Part shown: positions 1 to 8,699 of the stretch, in pieces
How the letters are laid out: the number at the start of each line of letters is the position of its first letter
How positions within the stretch are numbered: position 1 is the first letter of the stretch
NCBI GenBank assembly: GCA_013298845.1
Contig: JAAFJN010000038.1
Span: 1-50,236 of the forward strand
Direction of reading: 5' to 3'
DNA from: Chitinophagales bacterium
GTDB lineage: Bacteria; Bacteroidota; Bacteroidia; Chitinophagales; Saprospiraceae
Length of the DNA: 50,236 nucleotides
Notes under the pieces: generated by a model
Told to the model about the DNA's origin: nothing
The model's input: only the letters and a program-made list of their open reading frames with translations
Databases searched by the model: none
Translations under genes and position numbers: made by a program

Positions 1-1336
1 CCGTTGATAACGTCACGGGGATATTGGCCGTTACGTAGCCCGTTTTTGAGACCTGTAACGTGTAAGAACCACCGCCATAACGCGCCATTTTGTAAATGCC
101 GGTTTGGGGAGCGCTGGTTTCGTTGGCCACCCCACTACTTAACAACTGCACGGTGGCACCGCTCAACGGCGCGTTGTTGCTGGCATCGCGGACAACGCCT
201 TCCAGGTGGCACCCACGCGTATAGGTGGGCGTAAGGATGTACAATTGCCCGTTGTAGGGATTGGTGTTGGTGCCCAAATTCGACGCAATAATGATGTCGG
301 AATTGGTAAAATAGGGATAAACACCCCAGCAACCTTCAAAACCACCGCCGCCACCGATCGGATACGTATCGTAACGCCCCGTTACCACCATGTTTCCGGG
401 CCGACTGACATCGGCGATCACTACGCCGTCTTTGTACCACGACGTAATCGCGTAACCGTTTTTGGTGTACGTATTGTGCACAATGGAACCCGATCCCGGT
501 GTCACCTGCAAACGGTCGAGTTCCTGAATATCGGTGGGGTCGGATACATCGTACGAAGCGAGGAATGAGTTGTTGGTTTCGTCGGTGGTGAACAAGGTAT
601 TGCCTTCCAGCCACGTATTGTGCGTAAAGTTATTGGGGGTATTTTTAGAACCCAACAACACGGGCGCGGCTTTGTTGGTCATGTCAACAATGGCGAATTT
701 ACCCGCGTAAATATGGCCTCCGTACAACATATTACCATCGGCGTACCCATCGTGCACGTAAGTGTTAAAACCGGCGGCGATGAACCGGCCTACGTATTGA
801 GGGTTCCAGGCATTGGGCACGCCGCTGGTACTACCGTTCAGGTTGAAACACAAAGGATACCCAATCAGCGTACCGCCGGAGTTTTTTGCCCCGTAGATGT
901 ACAAAAAACCGGCAGATTCATCCACTTGCAACGCGTGGGCGCTGTTTATAGTACCTACACTGGGGATATTGGGATAAACACTTTGGTAGGTAAGGTTACC
1001 GGCGGGCAAGGTGGATAAATTAATCACCTGAATGCCGAAACCACCTTCAGAAACCACGTAAGCGTAGTTGCCGTAGGTTTTTATTTCTTTCCAAAGGTTG
1101 GACGGGCCGGGAATGGTATCCACGGGTACCGGAGATGAAGGGCTGGTAACATTAATAATTACCGTGCCGTTTTGGGCACCCACGAGGGCGTAATGTTGCC
1201 CCCCGGCACTGTACCCCCACACGTTGGCCAGGCTTTGCCCGGGAAAACTAACGGTGGATTCGAGCGTAAGATTGAAATTTTGGGCGGGACTTACATTTGG
1301 AAAAAGCAGAAAAAAAAGAGCAATAAATCGCCACAT
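1..1336 (-). CDS. Choice-of-anchor B (LVIVD-repeat) surface protein, partial
   Basis: Incomplete gene read from an ATG at 1336 leftwards off the window; at least 445 residues, with no stop reached. Residues 1-20 form a signal peptide (Met-Trp-Arg-Phe, then a Leu/Phe-rich core ending near Ser-Pro-Ala-Gln). The body carries repeated phrases such as ALVGAQNGTVIINV, AYVVSEGGFGIQVINLS and AITSWYKDGVVIADVS, which match LVIVD-type propeller repeats and the choice-of-anchor B family. Towards the window edge GCHLEGVVRDASNNAPLSGA begins a carboxypeptidase-regulatory-like beta-sandwich. Members of this family are exported and often carry a C-terminal anchor or T9SS tail, which would lie outside the window. 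Substrate and role are unknown. I followed the frame by eye through the whole stretch and saw no frameshift. Confidence 0.82.
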   Translation of the reverse strand, partial: MWRFIALFFLLFPNVSPAQNFNLTLESTVSFPGQSLANVWGYSAGGQHYALVGAQNGTVIINVTSPSSPVPVDTIPGPSNLWKEIKTYGNYAYVVSEGGFGIQVINLSTLPAGNLTYQSVYPNIPSVGTINSAHALQVDESAGFLYIYGAKNSGGTLIGYPLCFNLNGSTSGVPNAWNPQYVGRFIAAGFNTYVHDGYADGNMLYGGHIYAGKFAIVDMTNKAAPVLLGSKNTPNNFTHNTWLEGNTLFTTDETNNSFLASYDVSDPTDIQELDRLQVTPGSGSIVHNTYTKNGYAITSWYKDGVVIADVSRPGNMVVTGRYDTYPIGGGGGFEGCWGVYPYFTNSDIIIASNLGTNTNPYNGQLYILTPTYTRGCHLEGVVRDASNNAPLSGATVQLLSSGVANETSAPQTGIYKMARYGGGSYTLQVSKTGYVTANIPVTLST

Positions 1337-1437
1337 AATATTTGCGTGAATGTTTTGTAAAAAATCCGTGCAAATTAGGGCGACTTACTGCTCTTTAGAT
1401 ATTATTTTGCCAATAATCTTTGACCAATAGAGACAAA

Positions 1438-3357
1438 CTAAGCCTTCTCCATGAGTCGGGCCGTTACCCGCAGCAAATCCATCTCGGTAATTACCCCGAT
1501 GAGTTCTTTGCCTTTTACGACCGGCAGGCACCCGATACCGTTGACGCGCATCAGGTTCATTACTTCCAGAATATTGGTTTCCGGCTTTACGGTTACCGGT
1601 TTGTCAATCATAATTTCTTTTACCGTTGTGGCCGGTGGCTGCTCGGTGGGTTGGTTGCGGGTGGCGTAATGGCGCAGCAAAATCCGCGAAGTAATGAGGC
1701 CCACCAATTCACCTTTGGGGTTTTCAACGGGCAAATACCGGATACGGCGCCAGTTCATAATTTCGGCAACCAGTTCAATCAAATCATCTTTTTGAACTGT
1801 GAATAAGTCGGTGGACATAAATTCTTCCACCTTGAGTTTGGACGGATGCCAATCGGTATGATCCGAAATGGTGGGTTCTTTCCAGGTGTGCACAGGTTTG
1901 TTCAATTGTTGATTTTTAATGGTTTCCGCCGTGATGCAGGTAACCGCCTCGTCGGCTGAAATATCTTCTTTTAAAGCGGTAAAAGAGCGCAACGCCCAAC
2001 GCGCACCGTTTTTGTGCTGCGATGCGCGTTCCTCGATAATACCGAGGTATTTGGAAATATCCGCCGATTTCACTTTGCGGAGTTTTAGCCCTGCTTCGGC
2101 GATGGGCAACAATTCCTGCAAAATCAGGTCACGGGCGGGCATTTTTTTGTCTTTTATCCACGTAAACGTCGAATCAAGGCCAAATTTCGCCGATTTCAGG
2201 AAGTTATCGCGCACATCGGCAAAACTGATAATGCGGGTAACATCTTCGTGTAGGTGGGCCATACCAATCATACAACCCAGCCAAAACGCTGCGTTGGCGG
2301 ACGCATCTACAGCCGAAGGACCGGCGGGAATAACGCGATTTTCAATGCGCAGGTGCGGTTTTCCATTGGGCGAAATACCGTAACAGGGGCGATTCCAGCG
2401 GTAAACCGTGGAGTTGTGAATTTGGAGGGCGCGTAATTTGGGCACCTGACCATTGGCCACCATTTCGAGCGAATCCTCTTCGATGGCACCGGCCAGCAAC
2501 ACGCGGAAACGCGAAATATCTTCTTTGTAGATTTGGGTAATATCGCCTTTCAACCAGCCCGAACCAAAGTTCACGCGGGGCAGGCGCTCGCGCATGTGGT
2601 CGTGTGCGGTGCGCGTGTCCAAACTTTGCTGGAACAAGGCAATGCGCGATTCATGCCACAGGCGGCGGCCAAATACCAGCGGCGAATTGGCCGAAATGGC
2701 AATAACGGGCGCGGCGAGCATTTGAGCGATATTGTACATTTTTACAAACTCATTGGCCGACACCTGCAAATGCACCTGAAAACTGGTGTTACAGGCTTCG
2801 AGCAACGGCGAATCGTGTTTGACCATAAGTTCGTCAACGCCATCAATACGCAATTCAAAAGACGACCCCAAGAGGTGTTTTTCAATGGCGGCCATGAGGG
2901 CAAAATATCGGTCTTTTGGCGTGAGGTTATGGCGATCCAGGTCCGGTTTGCGCAGCGTGGGTAATATGCCACAGAGGACGATATTGGCGTCAAATTCGTC
3001 GAGAACCGTTTGAATCTTTTTGAGATACAGCAGGTTTTCGTTTTCCATGTCCGACAGACAGGTACCCACAAATTCGCGGGGCGATAAGTTGGTTTCGAGG
3101 TTAAATTTGGCCAACTCAGTGACGCACCAGGGGGCATCGGTGAGTTTTTCCAGCACCTGCATATTGATGTTGGCAGGTTTCATGGTTTTTTTGTCCACCA
3201 GGCACATTTCCTGTTCGGCTCCGATGCGCACGATGTCATTTTCGAACCAATCGTGTTCCAGCATGTACTCAAATGCCTGTACGTCGTCTAATAAAGCCCG
3301 GACAAAATGCTGCATTTCGTCATTTCCGGCCAGCGTGTTTACTTTTTGTACACCCAT
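1438..3357 (-). CDS. Glutamate-cysteine ligase-like (GCS2) domain fused to a CBS pair
   Basis: A 639-residue cytoplasmic protein. Residues about 10-480 resemble the GCS2 carboxylate-amine ligase fold: GAEQE at 46-50 matches the family's ATP/Mg-binding G-E-E start, and FNLETNLSP at about 85-93 is the following conserved strand. Residues about 510-565 and 579-636 are two CBS domains (YLPV...GELVGLITS and CLPVV...ELIGVITEMDLL), which usually bind adenine nucleotides and act as a regulatory unit. GCS2 enzymes join an amino acid to a carboxylate using ATP; the actual substrate here cannot be read from sequence. The gene is divergent from the DNA glycosylase at 3565 across a 207-bp gap. The ATG at 3357 is the first in frame and is well placed. 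The ligase/CBS arrangement suggests activity gated by cellular energy state, which is inference. Confidence 0.8.
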   Translation of the reverse strand: MGVQKVNTLAGNDEMQHFVRALLDDVQAFEYMLEHDWFENDIVRIGAEQEMCLVDKKTMKPANINMQVLEKLTDAPWCVTELAKFNLETNLSPREFVGTCLSDMENENLLYLKKIQTVLDEFDANIVLCGILPTLRKPDLDRHNLTPKDRYFALMAAIEKHLLGSSFELRIDGVDELMVKHDSPLLEACNTSFQVHLQVSANEFVKMYNIAQMLAAPVIAISANSPLVFGRRLWHESRIALFQQSLDTRTAHDHMRERLPRVNFGSGWLKGDITQIYKEDISRFRVLLAGAIEEDSLEMVANGQVPKLRALQIHNSTVYRWNRPCYGISPNGKPHLRIENRVIPAGPSAVDASANAAFWLGCMIGMAHLHEDVTRIISFADVRDNFLKSAKFGLDSTFTWIKDKKMPARDLILQELLPIAEAGLKLRKVKSADISKYLGIIEERASQHKNGARWALRSFTALKEDISADEAVTCITAETIKNQQLNKPVHTWKEPTISDHTDWHPSKLKVEEFMSTDLFTVQKDDLIELVAEIMNWRRIRYLPVENPKGELVGLITSRILLRHYATRNQPTEQPPATTVKEIMIDKPVTVKPETNILEVMNLMRVNGIGCLPVVKGKELIGVITEMDLLRVTARLMEKA

Positions 3358-3552
3358 TTTTTCTCGGTTATTTTGTTTTTGGATAAAAAAAACGAATCAA
3401 AAAGTAGTTCGTTTTGTTTTTCCGATAATAGAACTGCTATTATTTGGATGAAGAATTTTACGTTTGAGAGGGCAAAATATCAATTTTTTGAGTTTGCAGC
3501 ACCCCGCTACATTTTTTTCTGCAAAAATAATTCAAAGTTAATCTGGTGCGTG

Positions 3553-3560
3553 TAGTTTTG
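3553..3560 (+). promoter_or_regulatory. Bacteroidota -7 box for the DNA glycosylase gene
   Basis: TAGTTTTG fits the TAnnTTTG consensus of the Bacteroidota primary sigma factor. It ends only four bases before the ATG at 3565, so a transcript starting the usual few bases downstream would have essentially no 5' leader. No convincing -33 TTG is seen at 19-21 bases upstream. Confidence 0.55.
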
Positions 3561-3564
3561 CTCC

Positions 3565-4161
3565 ATGAATACACCCGAAGCACTGGCCCATTTGCGGGCA
3601 GAGACCAATATGGCGCAACTAATTGCCCGCATCGAATTGCCCGAGCACAAGCCCTCCGGCGCGGTTTATTTCGACTTGTTGGAGTCCATTGTTTCGCAGC
3701 AACTGAGTGTAAAAGCGGCTACCACCATTTTTAATCGTTTTTTGGATTTGTTTGAAGACCGTTATCCGCATCCCGAACAAGTGACCAATTTGGAAATTCC
3801 CGTTTTACGCAGCGTGGGTTTATCCAACCAAAAAGCCCAATACCTGCAAAACGTGGCGGCTTTTGCCGTCGAACACCAATGGGAACACCGCAACTGGCAC
3901 GCCATGAGCGACGACGACATTATTGCCCACCTCACTCAAATTAAAGGCGTGGGCAAATGGACCGTTCAAATGGTGCTGATGTTTACCCTCCATCGCCCCG
4001 ATATTTTCCCGGTGGATGATTTGGGCATTCAACAAGGTGTTGCGCGGTTGTTTAACCTCGACGAAAAAAATAAAGACCTGAAAAAACAAATGGAACAATT
4101 ATCAGCCCCTTGGAAACCCTATCGAACTTTGGCTTGCCGGTACATCTGGCGTTCCCGTTAA
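3565..4161 (+). CDS. AlkA-type DNA-3-methyladenine glycosylase
   Basis: A 198-residue HhH-GPD superfamily enzyme that would remove alkylated purines from DNA to start base excision repair. The helix-hairpin-helix lies at about 123-140 (LTQIKGVGKWTVQMVL). The motif FPVDDLGIQQG at 148-158 supplies the catalytic aspartate; by alignment with E. coli AlkA, where it is Asp238, it is Asp152 here. WKPYRTLACRYIW near the C terminus also matches AlkA. It is shorter than E. coli AlkA (282 residues) and lacks its N-terminal sheet domain, as do many bacterial homologues. The ATG at 3565 is chosen over an upstream alternative because it follows the -7 box directly and gives a normal family start. The M48 peptidase gene begins 50 bp downstream. 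Confidence 0.9.
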   Translation: MNTPEALAHLRAETNMAQLIARIELPEHKPSGAVYFDLLESIVSQQLSVKAATTIFNRFLDLFEDRYPHPEQVTNLEIPVLRSVGLSNQKAQYLQNVAAFAVEHQWEHRNWHAMSDDDIIAHLTQIKGVGKWTVQMVLMFTLHRPDIFPVDDLGIQQGVARLFNLDEKNKDLKKQMEQLSAPWKPYRTLACRYIWRSR

Positions 4162-4211
4162 TGCAATAACCTCTTGAAGGGTAAATATCCCATCAACATA
4201 ATTACAACATC

Positions 4212-5018
4212 ATGCTTAGACAAAACTCCGGCGGAGGATTCCGCATTCCACCAACTTTAATTGTGGCAGTAGTGATGGCAGGGTTTACCCTGTTTAAATA
4301 CTGCGCCAGCGCCACCGTAAACCCGCTCACGGGTGAAAAACAACACATTGCTATGTCCACCGAACAGGAAATCGCAATGGGTTTACAAAGTGCCCCGCAA
4401 ATGATTGCCGAAATGGGCGGCGAAGTAAAAGGCACCCAGGCCGATGCACTGGTGCGCCAAATCGGGAACGAACTCGTGGCCAGTACCGAAGCCGCCAAAA
4501 CCCCTTACGCCGAACAGTTTAATTTCCACCTCCTCAACGACCCCAACACCGTGAATGCGTTCGCTTTGCCGGGTGGACAAATCTTTATTACCACCGGACT
4601 TTTGGGCCGATTGGAAAACAAAGATCAACTGGCCGGTGTTTTAGGGCACGAGATTGGTCACGTGGTGGCGCGGCACAGCGCCGAAAAAATGGCCCAAATG
4701 GAACTCGCGCAAGGGCTTACCGGCGCGGTAACCATGGCCACTTACGACCCTTCTAACCCCAACAGCGGATACATTGCCCAATCGGTAGCCAATATGTTAC
4801 AACTCAAATACGGCCGCAGCCAGGAACTTCAAAGCGACGAACTGGGCGTATTGCTGATGCTGCAAGCCGGGTACGACCCTGAACAACTGATCGGGGTAAT
4901 GGAAATTCTGAAACAGGCATCGGGCGGGCAAAAGGTACCGGAGTTCCAAAGTTCGCACCCCGATCCTGAAAACCGCAAAGAACACATCCGGGCGGCCATT
5001 GAAAAATACAAAAAATAA
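4212..5018 (+). CDS. M48 family zinc metallopeptidase, membrane-anchored
   Basis: A 268-residue protein with one hydrophobic segment at about 13-31 that acts as an uncleaved anchor or signal; a cysteine at 31 follows it but does not form a good lipobox. HEIGH at 146-150 is the HExxH zinc motif and SDELG at 208-212 provides the third ligand, Glu210. NAFALPGGQIFITTGLL at about 115-131 is the conserved strand before the active site. The family (BepA/LoiP-like) degrades misfolded envelope proteins, and this protein should act in the periplasm. All catalytic residues are present. It is followed after only 8 bp by the polyprenyl synthase gene, so the two may be co-transcribed. Confidence 0.9.
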   Translation: MLRQNSGGGFRIPPTLIVAVVMAGFTLFKYCASATVNPLTGEKQHIAMSTEQEIAMGLQSAPQMIAEMGGEVKGTQADALVRQIGNELVASTEAAKTPYAEQFNFHLLNDPNTVNAFALPGGQIFITTGLLGRLENKDQLAGVLGHEIGHVVARHSAEKMAQMELAQGLTGAVTMATYDPSNPNSGYIAQSVANMLQLKYGRSQELQSDELGVLLMLQAGYDPEQLIGVMEILKQASGGQKVPEFQSSHPDPENRKEHIRAAIEKYKK

Positions 5019-5026
5019 CCATAGCA

Positions 5027-6007
5027 TTGCTGACACTTAACAACGCCATTGATTTGTTGCAGGAATTTGCGGAGGCGCACCCGTTCCCGGATGCGCCTCC
5101 GGAGTTGTATGAACCCTGCTCCTATATTTTGTCCCTCGGAGGTAAACGCCTGCGCCCGGCATTGGCCGTGATGGCGGCCGAACTCACCGGCGGCGACCCG
5201 CGCCAGGCCCTGCACATCGGGTGGGCAGTGGAATTATTTCACAATTTTTCGCTGATCCACGACGATATTATGGATGCGGCTCCCCTGCGCCGGGGGCAGC
5301 CCACGGTACACACCAAATGGAGCCTCACCACCGGTATCCTCAGCGGTGATGTGATGCTCATTTTTGCCTACCGGCACCTGGCCGCCATTGAGCGGGAATC
5401 GGCCATTCCGGCGGTATTGCGCGTATTTAACCGCGTAGCCACCGGGGTTTGCGAAGGCCAACAATTTGACATTAATTTTGAAAGTCGTGCGGAGGTATCC
5501 ATCGAAGAATACATTCGGATGATTGAATTAAAAACGGCGGTACTGCTGGGCGGAGCCTTGGAAATGGGCGCATTGGCCACCGGTGCCTCCGCCGAAGATG
5601 CCGCGCACCTCTACGATTTTGGGCGATTGGCCGGTATTGCGTTCCAAATTCAGGATGATTTGCTCGATACATACGGTGATCCCGCTACTTTTGGCAAACA
5701 GGTAGGCGGCGATATTATTCAAAATAAAAAGACGCTGCTGGTCCTAAAAACCTTAGAAACCGCCCCGGCCAACGACGTGGAAGCGCTGTCGTACCTGTTG
5801 AGTACCAACCACACGATGGACAACGACGAGAAAGTAGCCGCCGTGCGCGCTATTTTCGACCGGAATGGTATTCCGGCCATTATTGAAGAAGAAAAGAAAA
5901 AATACGAAACAATGGCTTTTGCGGCGCTGGATCTGGTCAATGCTCCGCAGGAGCGCAAAATGGTCCTGCGGAGCATGATTGATGCCTTGTTGCACCGCCA
6001 GAAATAA
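5027..6007 (+). CDS. Polyprenyl (geranylgeranyl-type) diphosphate synthase
   Basis: A 326-residue trans-isoprenyl diphosphate synthase that condenses isopentenyl diphosphate with an allylic primer for quinone, carotenoid or other isoprenoid chains. The first aspartate-rich motif is DDIMD at 79-83 and the second DDLLD at 210-214; GGKRLRP at 38-44 and the following FGKQVGGDI are also intact. Phe74 sits five residues before the first motif, a feature of C20-forming type I GGPP synthases, so a C20 product is plausible but not proven. Translation appears to start at TTG (5027): no ATG or GTG is available before residue 49, well inside the conserved domain, and TTG lies 8 bp after the M48 stop. It converges with the NspC gene, leaving 13 bp between stops. 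Confidence 0.9.
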   Translation: MLTLNNAIDLLQEFAEAHPFPDAPPELYEPCSYILSLGGKRLRPALAVMAAELTGGDPRQALHIGWAVELFHNFSLIHDDIMDAAPLRRGQPTVHTKWSLTTGILSGDVMLIFAYRHLAAIERESAIPAVLRVFNRVATGVCEGQQFDINFESRAEVSIEEYIRMIELKTAVLLGGALEMGALATGASAEDAAHLYDFGRLAGIAFQIQDDLLDTYGDPATFGKQVGGDIIQNKKTLLVLKTLETAPANDVEALSYLLSTNHTMDNDEKVAAVRAIFDRNGIPAIIEEEKKKYETMAFAALDLVNAPQERKMVLRSMIDALLHRQK

Positions 6008-6020
6008 CGGACTGGCCGAA

Positions 6021-7163
6021 TTAACTCAGGCGGTTTTTATAGTCGCGGTAACCAAACCGCTTTACAATTTCCAAACGACCACTTTCGTGCTGAATGGCGA
6101 TGTTCGGATGCGTTACGCCGTTGAAAGTGGTCGTTTTTACCATTGTGTAGTGCATCATATCTTCAAACACAATTTTTTGACCCACTTTAAGCGGTGCCTC
6201 AAAAGCATAAGCGTCCATGTAGTCGCCGCTGAGGCAACTTACACCGCCGAGGCGATAGAGGTGTTTATCGTTCTTTTTGGGATCCCAGGCACCACGAACG
6301 CGCGGGCGGTAGGGCATTTCGAGCGTATCGGGCATGTGGGCCGTAAATGATACGTCGAGAACGGCCGTTTTTACGCCGCGATTCGTTACAATATCCAACA
6401 CGGTACCCACCAAAACACCCGTATCCCAGGCAATGGCGCTGCCGGGTTCTAAAGTAACCGACAGGTTGGGGTAGCGTTTTTTGAACGCTTTCAGCACTGT
6501 GATGAGGTGATCTACGTTGTAGCCCTTGCGCGTCATGAGGTGACCGCCGCCAAAGTTGACCCATTTTAAGCCGGGTAAAAACGAACCAAATTTTTCTTCA
6601 AAATGGACGAGTGTTTTTTCCAGGTCATAACTGGTACTTTCGCACAATACGTGAAAGTGCAACCCCTCTACGCCTTCGGGCATTCCGTTTTTAAAATGCT
6701 CGGCGGTAGCTCCGAGGCGGCCATTGGAATCACCCGGATTGTACAACGCCGTTTCGACGGGCGACCACTCAGGGTTTACCCGAATGCCCATACTTACGGG
6801 TTCGGGGTATTTTTCGACCCGGGATTTAAACCGTTTGAACTGCGAAACGGAATTAAAAGTGATATGGCTCGAATATTTGAGAATTTTGGTAAATTCACCG
6901 GGCAAATAAGCCACGGCGTAGGTGTGCGCTTTTACCTTCATTTCTTCGTAACAAAGCCGCGCTTCGTTGAGCGATGATGCCGTTGCGCTAGGCAAATACT
7001 CGCGAACAATGGGGAATGCGCTCCACATGGAAAAACCTTTGAACGCCAAAATAACCGAAACACCGGCTTCCCGCTGTACCCGGTCAATCAGGCGAAGATT
7101 TTCCCTCAATAAGGCTTCGTCGAGGACAAAGCAAGGAGATGGAATGTTTTTAATATCTATCAT
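6021..7163 (-). CDS. nspC: Carboxynorspermidine decarboxylase
   Basis: A 380-residue fold-III PLP decarboxylase that converts carboxynorspermidine or carboxyspermidine to norspermidine or spermidine in the alternative polyamine pathway. LAFKGFSMW at 39-47 contains the PLP lysine, Lys42. HFHVLCES at 169-176 and GGVSCLSGDYMD at 306-317, with the active-site Cys310, are characteristic of this family, as is the glycine loop VNFGGGH at 202-208. The ATG at 7163 (MIDIKN) is preferred over an in-frame TTG at 7175. A near-match to the -7 box (GTTCTTTG on the minus strand, 7173-7180) lies 9 bp upstream of it. The usual partner, carboxynorspermidine dehydrogenase, is not in the window. The response regulator gene ends 45 bp upstream. 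Confidence 0.93.
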   Translation of the reverse strand: MIDIKNIPSPCFVLDEALLRENLRLIDRVQREAGVSVILAFKGFSMWSAFPIVREYLPSATASSLNEARLCYEEMKVKAHTYAVAYLPGEFTKILKYSSHITFNSVSQFKRFKSRVEKYPEPVSMGIRVNPEWSPVETALYNPGDSNGRLGATAEHFKNGMPEGVEGLHFHVLCESTSYDLEKTLVHFEEKFGSFLPGLKWVNFGGGHLMTRKGYNVDHLITVLKAFKKRYPNLSVTLEPGSAIAWDTGVLVGTVLDIVTNRGVKTAVLDVSFTAHMPDTLEMPYRPRVRGAWDPKKNDKHLYRLGGVSCLSGDYMDAYAFEAPLKVGQKIVFEDMMHYTMVKTTTFNGVTHPNIAIQHESGRLEIVKRFGYRDYKNRLS

Positions 7164-7208
7164 AAGCGGGGACAAAGAACGGAATTTTCTTTGATTTCGA
7201 TGGCATAC

Positions 7209-7871
7209 TTACCCCTTAACCTTGATAAGTCCGTGTTGAATGGCATATACCACCAATCCTGCCGTATTGCGGCAGCCCAACTTGGTGAGCATATTGTTGC
7301 GGTGCCCTTCTACGGTGCGGTTGCTGAGAAACAATTTATCGGCAATTTCCTGGGTGGTAAACTCCTCACAAATGAGTTGCAATACTTCTTTTTCCCGGCC
7401 GGTGAGTTCCACCTCGAACGAGCGCTGTGGTTTAATCGGGTTTTTGCCAAACATGTTTTCGCGGATCACTTCCATGACCAGTTCATTGTAACAAAAACCT
7501 TTTTCGCGCACGGTACGAATGGTATCGGCCACCTCGTCGGGAGTCGCATTTTTGCCCAAATAAGCGGCAGCCCCAATTTCAATCATGTTGAGGATAAACG
7601 CTTTACTGATATGGGATGAAATGACCACAATGTGAATGGACGGAAATTCCTGCCGGATAATTTCGGCGGCTTCGATGCCACCCAACACGGGCATTTTGAG
7701 GTCCAACAACAGCACATCGGGCAATTCATTGGAGGTGCGAATTTTTTCTAATAACACCTGGCCGTTTTCGGCCTCCATAATTACCTTCAGATCATCGTAA
7801 TCTTCAATAATTAATCTTATTCCGCGCCGAAACAGCGCTTCATCGTCGGCAATAGCAATGGGTATAGACAT
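7209..7871 (-). CDS. NarL/FixJ-type response regulator
   Basis: A 220-residue two-component regulator. The receiver domain covers about 1-120, with acidic residues Asp9-Asp10, the phosphoacceptor Asp57 in LLLDLKMP and Lys107 in YLGKNA. A LuxR-type helix-turn-helix at about 155-215 (LTGREKEVLQLI...TTQEIADKLFLSNRTVEGHR) binds DNA. It is the last gene of a leftward three-gene unit and begins 27 bp after the kinase at 7899-8699, its almost certain phosphodonor. Target genes cannot be inferred. All phosphorelay residues are intact. Confidence 0.93.
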   Translation of the reverse strand: MSIPIAIADDEALFRRGIRLIIEDYDDLKVIMEAENGQVLLEKIRTSNELPDVLLLDLKMPVLGGIEAAEIIRQEFPSIHIVVISSHISKAFILNMIEIGAAAYLGKNATPDEVADTIRTVREKGFCYNELVMEVIRENMFGKNPIKPQRSFEVELTGREKEVLQLICEEFTTQEIADKLFLSNRTVEGHRNNMLTKLGCRNTAGLVVYAIQHGLIKVKG

Positions 7872-7898
7872 ACAGAGAACACGTTAAAATGGTTAAAT

Positions 7899-8699
7899 TC
7901 AGGCTTTATTGACGAGCACAAGTTTGGCTTGAAAACCCATATTGGGTGCCGAACTCAATTGCAATTCACCGCCAATCATGCGCGCCCGATTGATGATATT
8001 GCGCAAACCAAGTCCCCGGGAAATGGTATTTTCCAGGTCGAAACCGCTGCCATCGTCCGAGTAACTTAATTTGATGGTGGCTTCATCCTGCATCAAAGAG
8101 ATCATCACATTGCGCGCGGCTGCGTACTTCAGGGTATTGTTCAATAACTCCTGTAAGATACGGAACAAATGTAATTCGGTGTCCGATTCCGGGAGGTCGG
8201 ACTTGGAAAAATTATGTTCAAAACTGACTTCCACGGCTCCGGTCCGGCGTACGGTATCACAAAATTCGTTAATGGCTTCCACTAATCCAAACCCTTCGAG
8301 GGTGGGCGGGAGTAATTCGTGCGAGATACGGCGGGTTGTTTCTAAGGTATTCCCAATTAACCCGCTGATTTCTTCAAAAACCTCCGCAAATTGTTCCGAA
8401 GCATGGTCACTTTTTCTTAAACGGTGTAAAGTCAGGTGCAGTACACCTAATTTAGACCCAATATCGTCGTGTAACTGCGCGGCAATGCGTTGCCGTTCTT
8501 CTTCCTGAATTTTTATATTGTGAATTAACAACTCTTCCTGGTGCGACAACTCCAAAGCCTGCTTGTCCATTTGTTCTTTTAGCAATCGTTTCTGCACACG
8601 GTTAGATAACATGAGGGCTAGCAAGCCCAGCGCCATCATAATCAAGATACCGATACCTGAGAAGAGGAGGAGTTGTGAAGAAAACGTGTTACTTTCCAT
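7899..8699 (-). CDS. Sensor histidine kinase, HisKA_3/HPK7 type
   Basis: A 266-residue kinase with one transmembrane segment at about 9-31, a coiled linker (35-68) and a HisKA_3 dimerisation domain in which QEEERQRIAAQLHDDIGSKL places the phosphorylated histidine at His77. The C-terminal HATPase domain shows the N-box ELLNNTLKYA and the DDGSGFDLEN and GLGLRNI loops. There is no periplasmic sensing domain, so the signal must come from the membrane, the linker or a partner. Its first 58 bases overlap the end of the membrane protein gene at 8642-9334, which suggests translational coupling and a partner role for that protein. The ATG at 8699 is needed to include the transmembrane helix. Confidence 0.92.
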   Translation of the reverse strand: MESNTFSSQLLLFSGIGILIMMALGLLALMLSNRVQKRLLKEQMDKQALELSHQEELLIHNIKIQEEERQRIAAQLHDDIGSKLGVLHLTLHRLRKSDHASEQFAEVFEEISGLIGNTLETTRRISHELLPPTLEGFGLVEAINEFCDTVRRTGAVEVSFEHNFSKSDLPESDTELHLFRILQELLNNTLKYAAARNVMISLMQDEATIKLSYSDDGSGFDLENTISRGLGLRNIINRARMIGGELQLSSAPNMGFQAKLVLVNKA

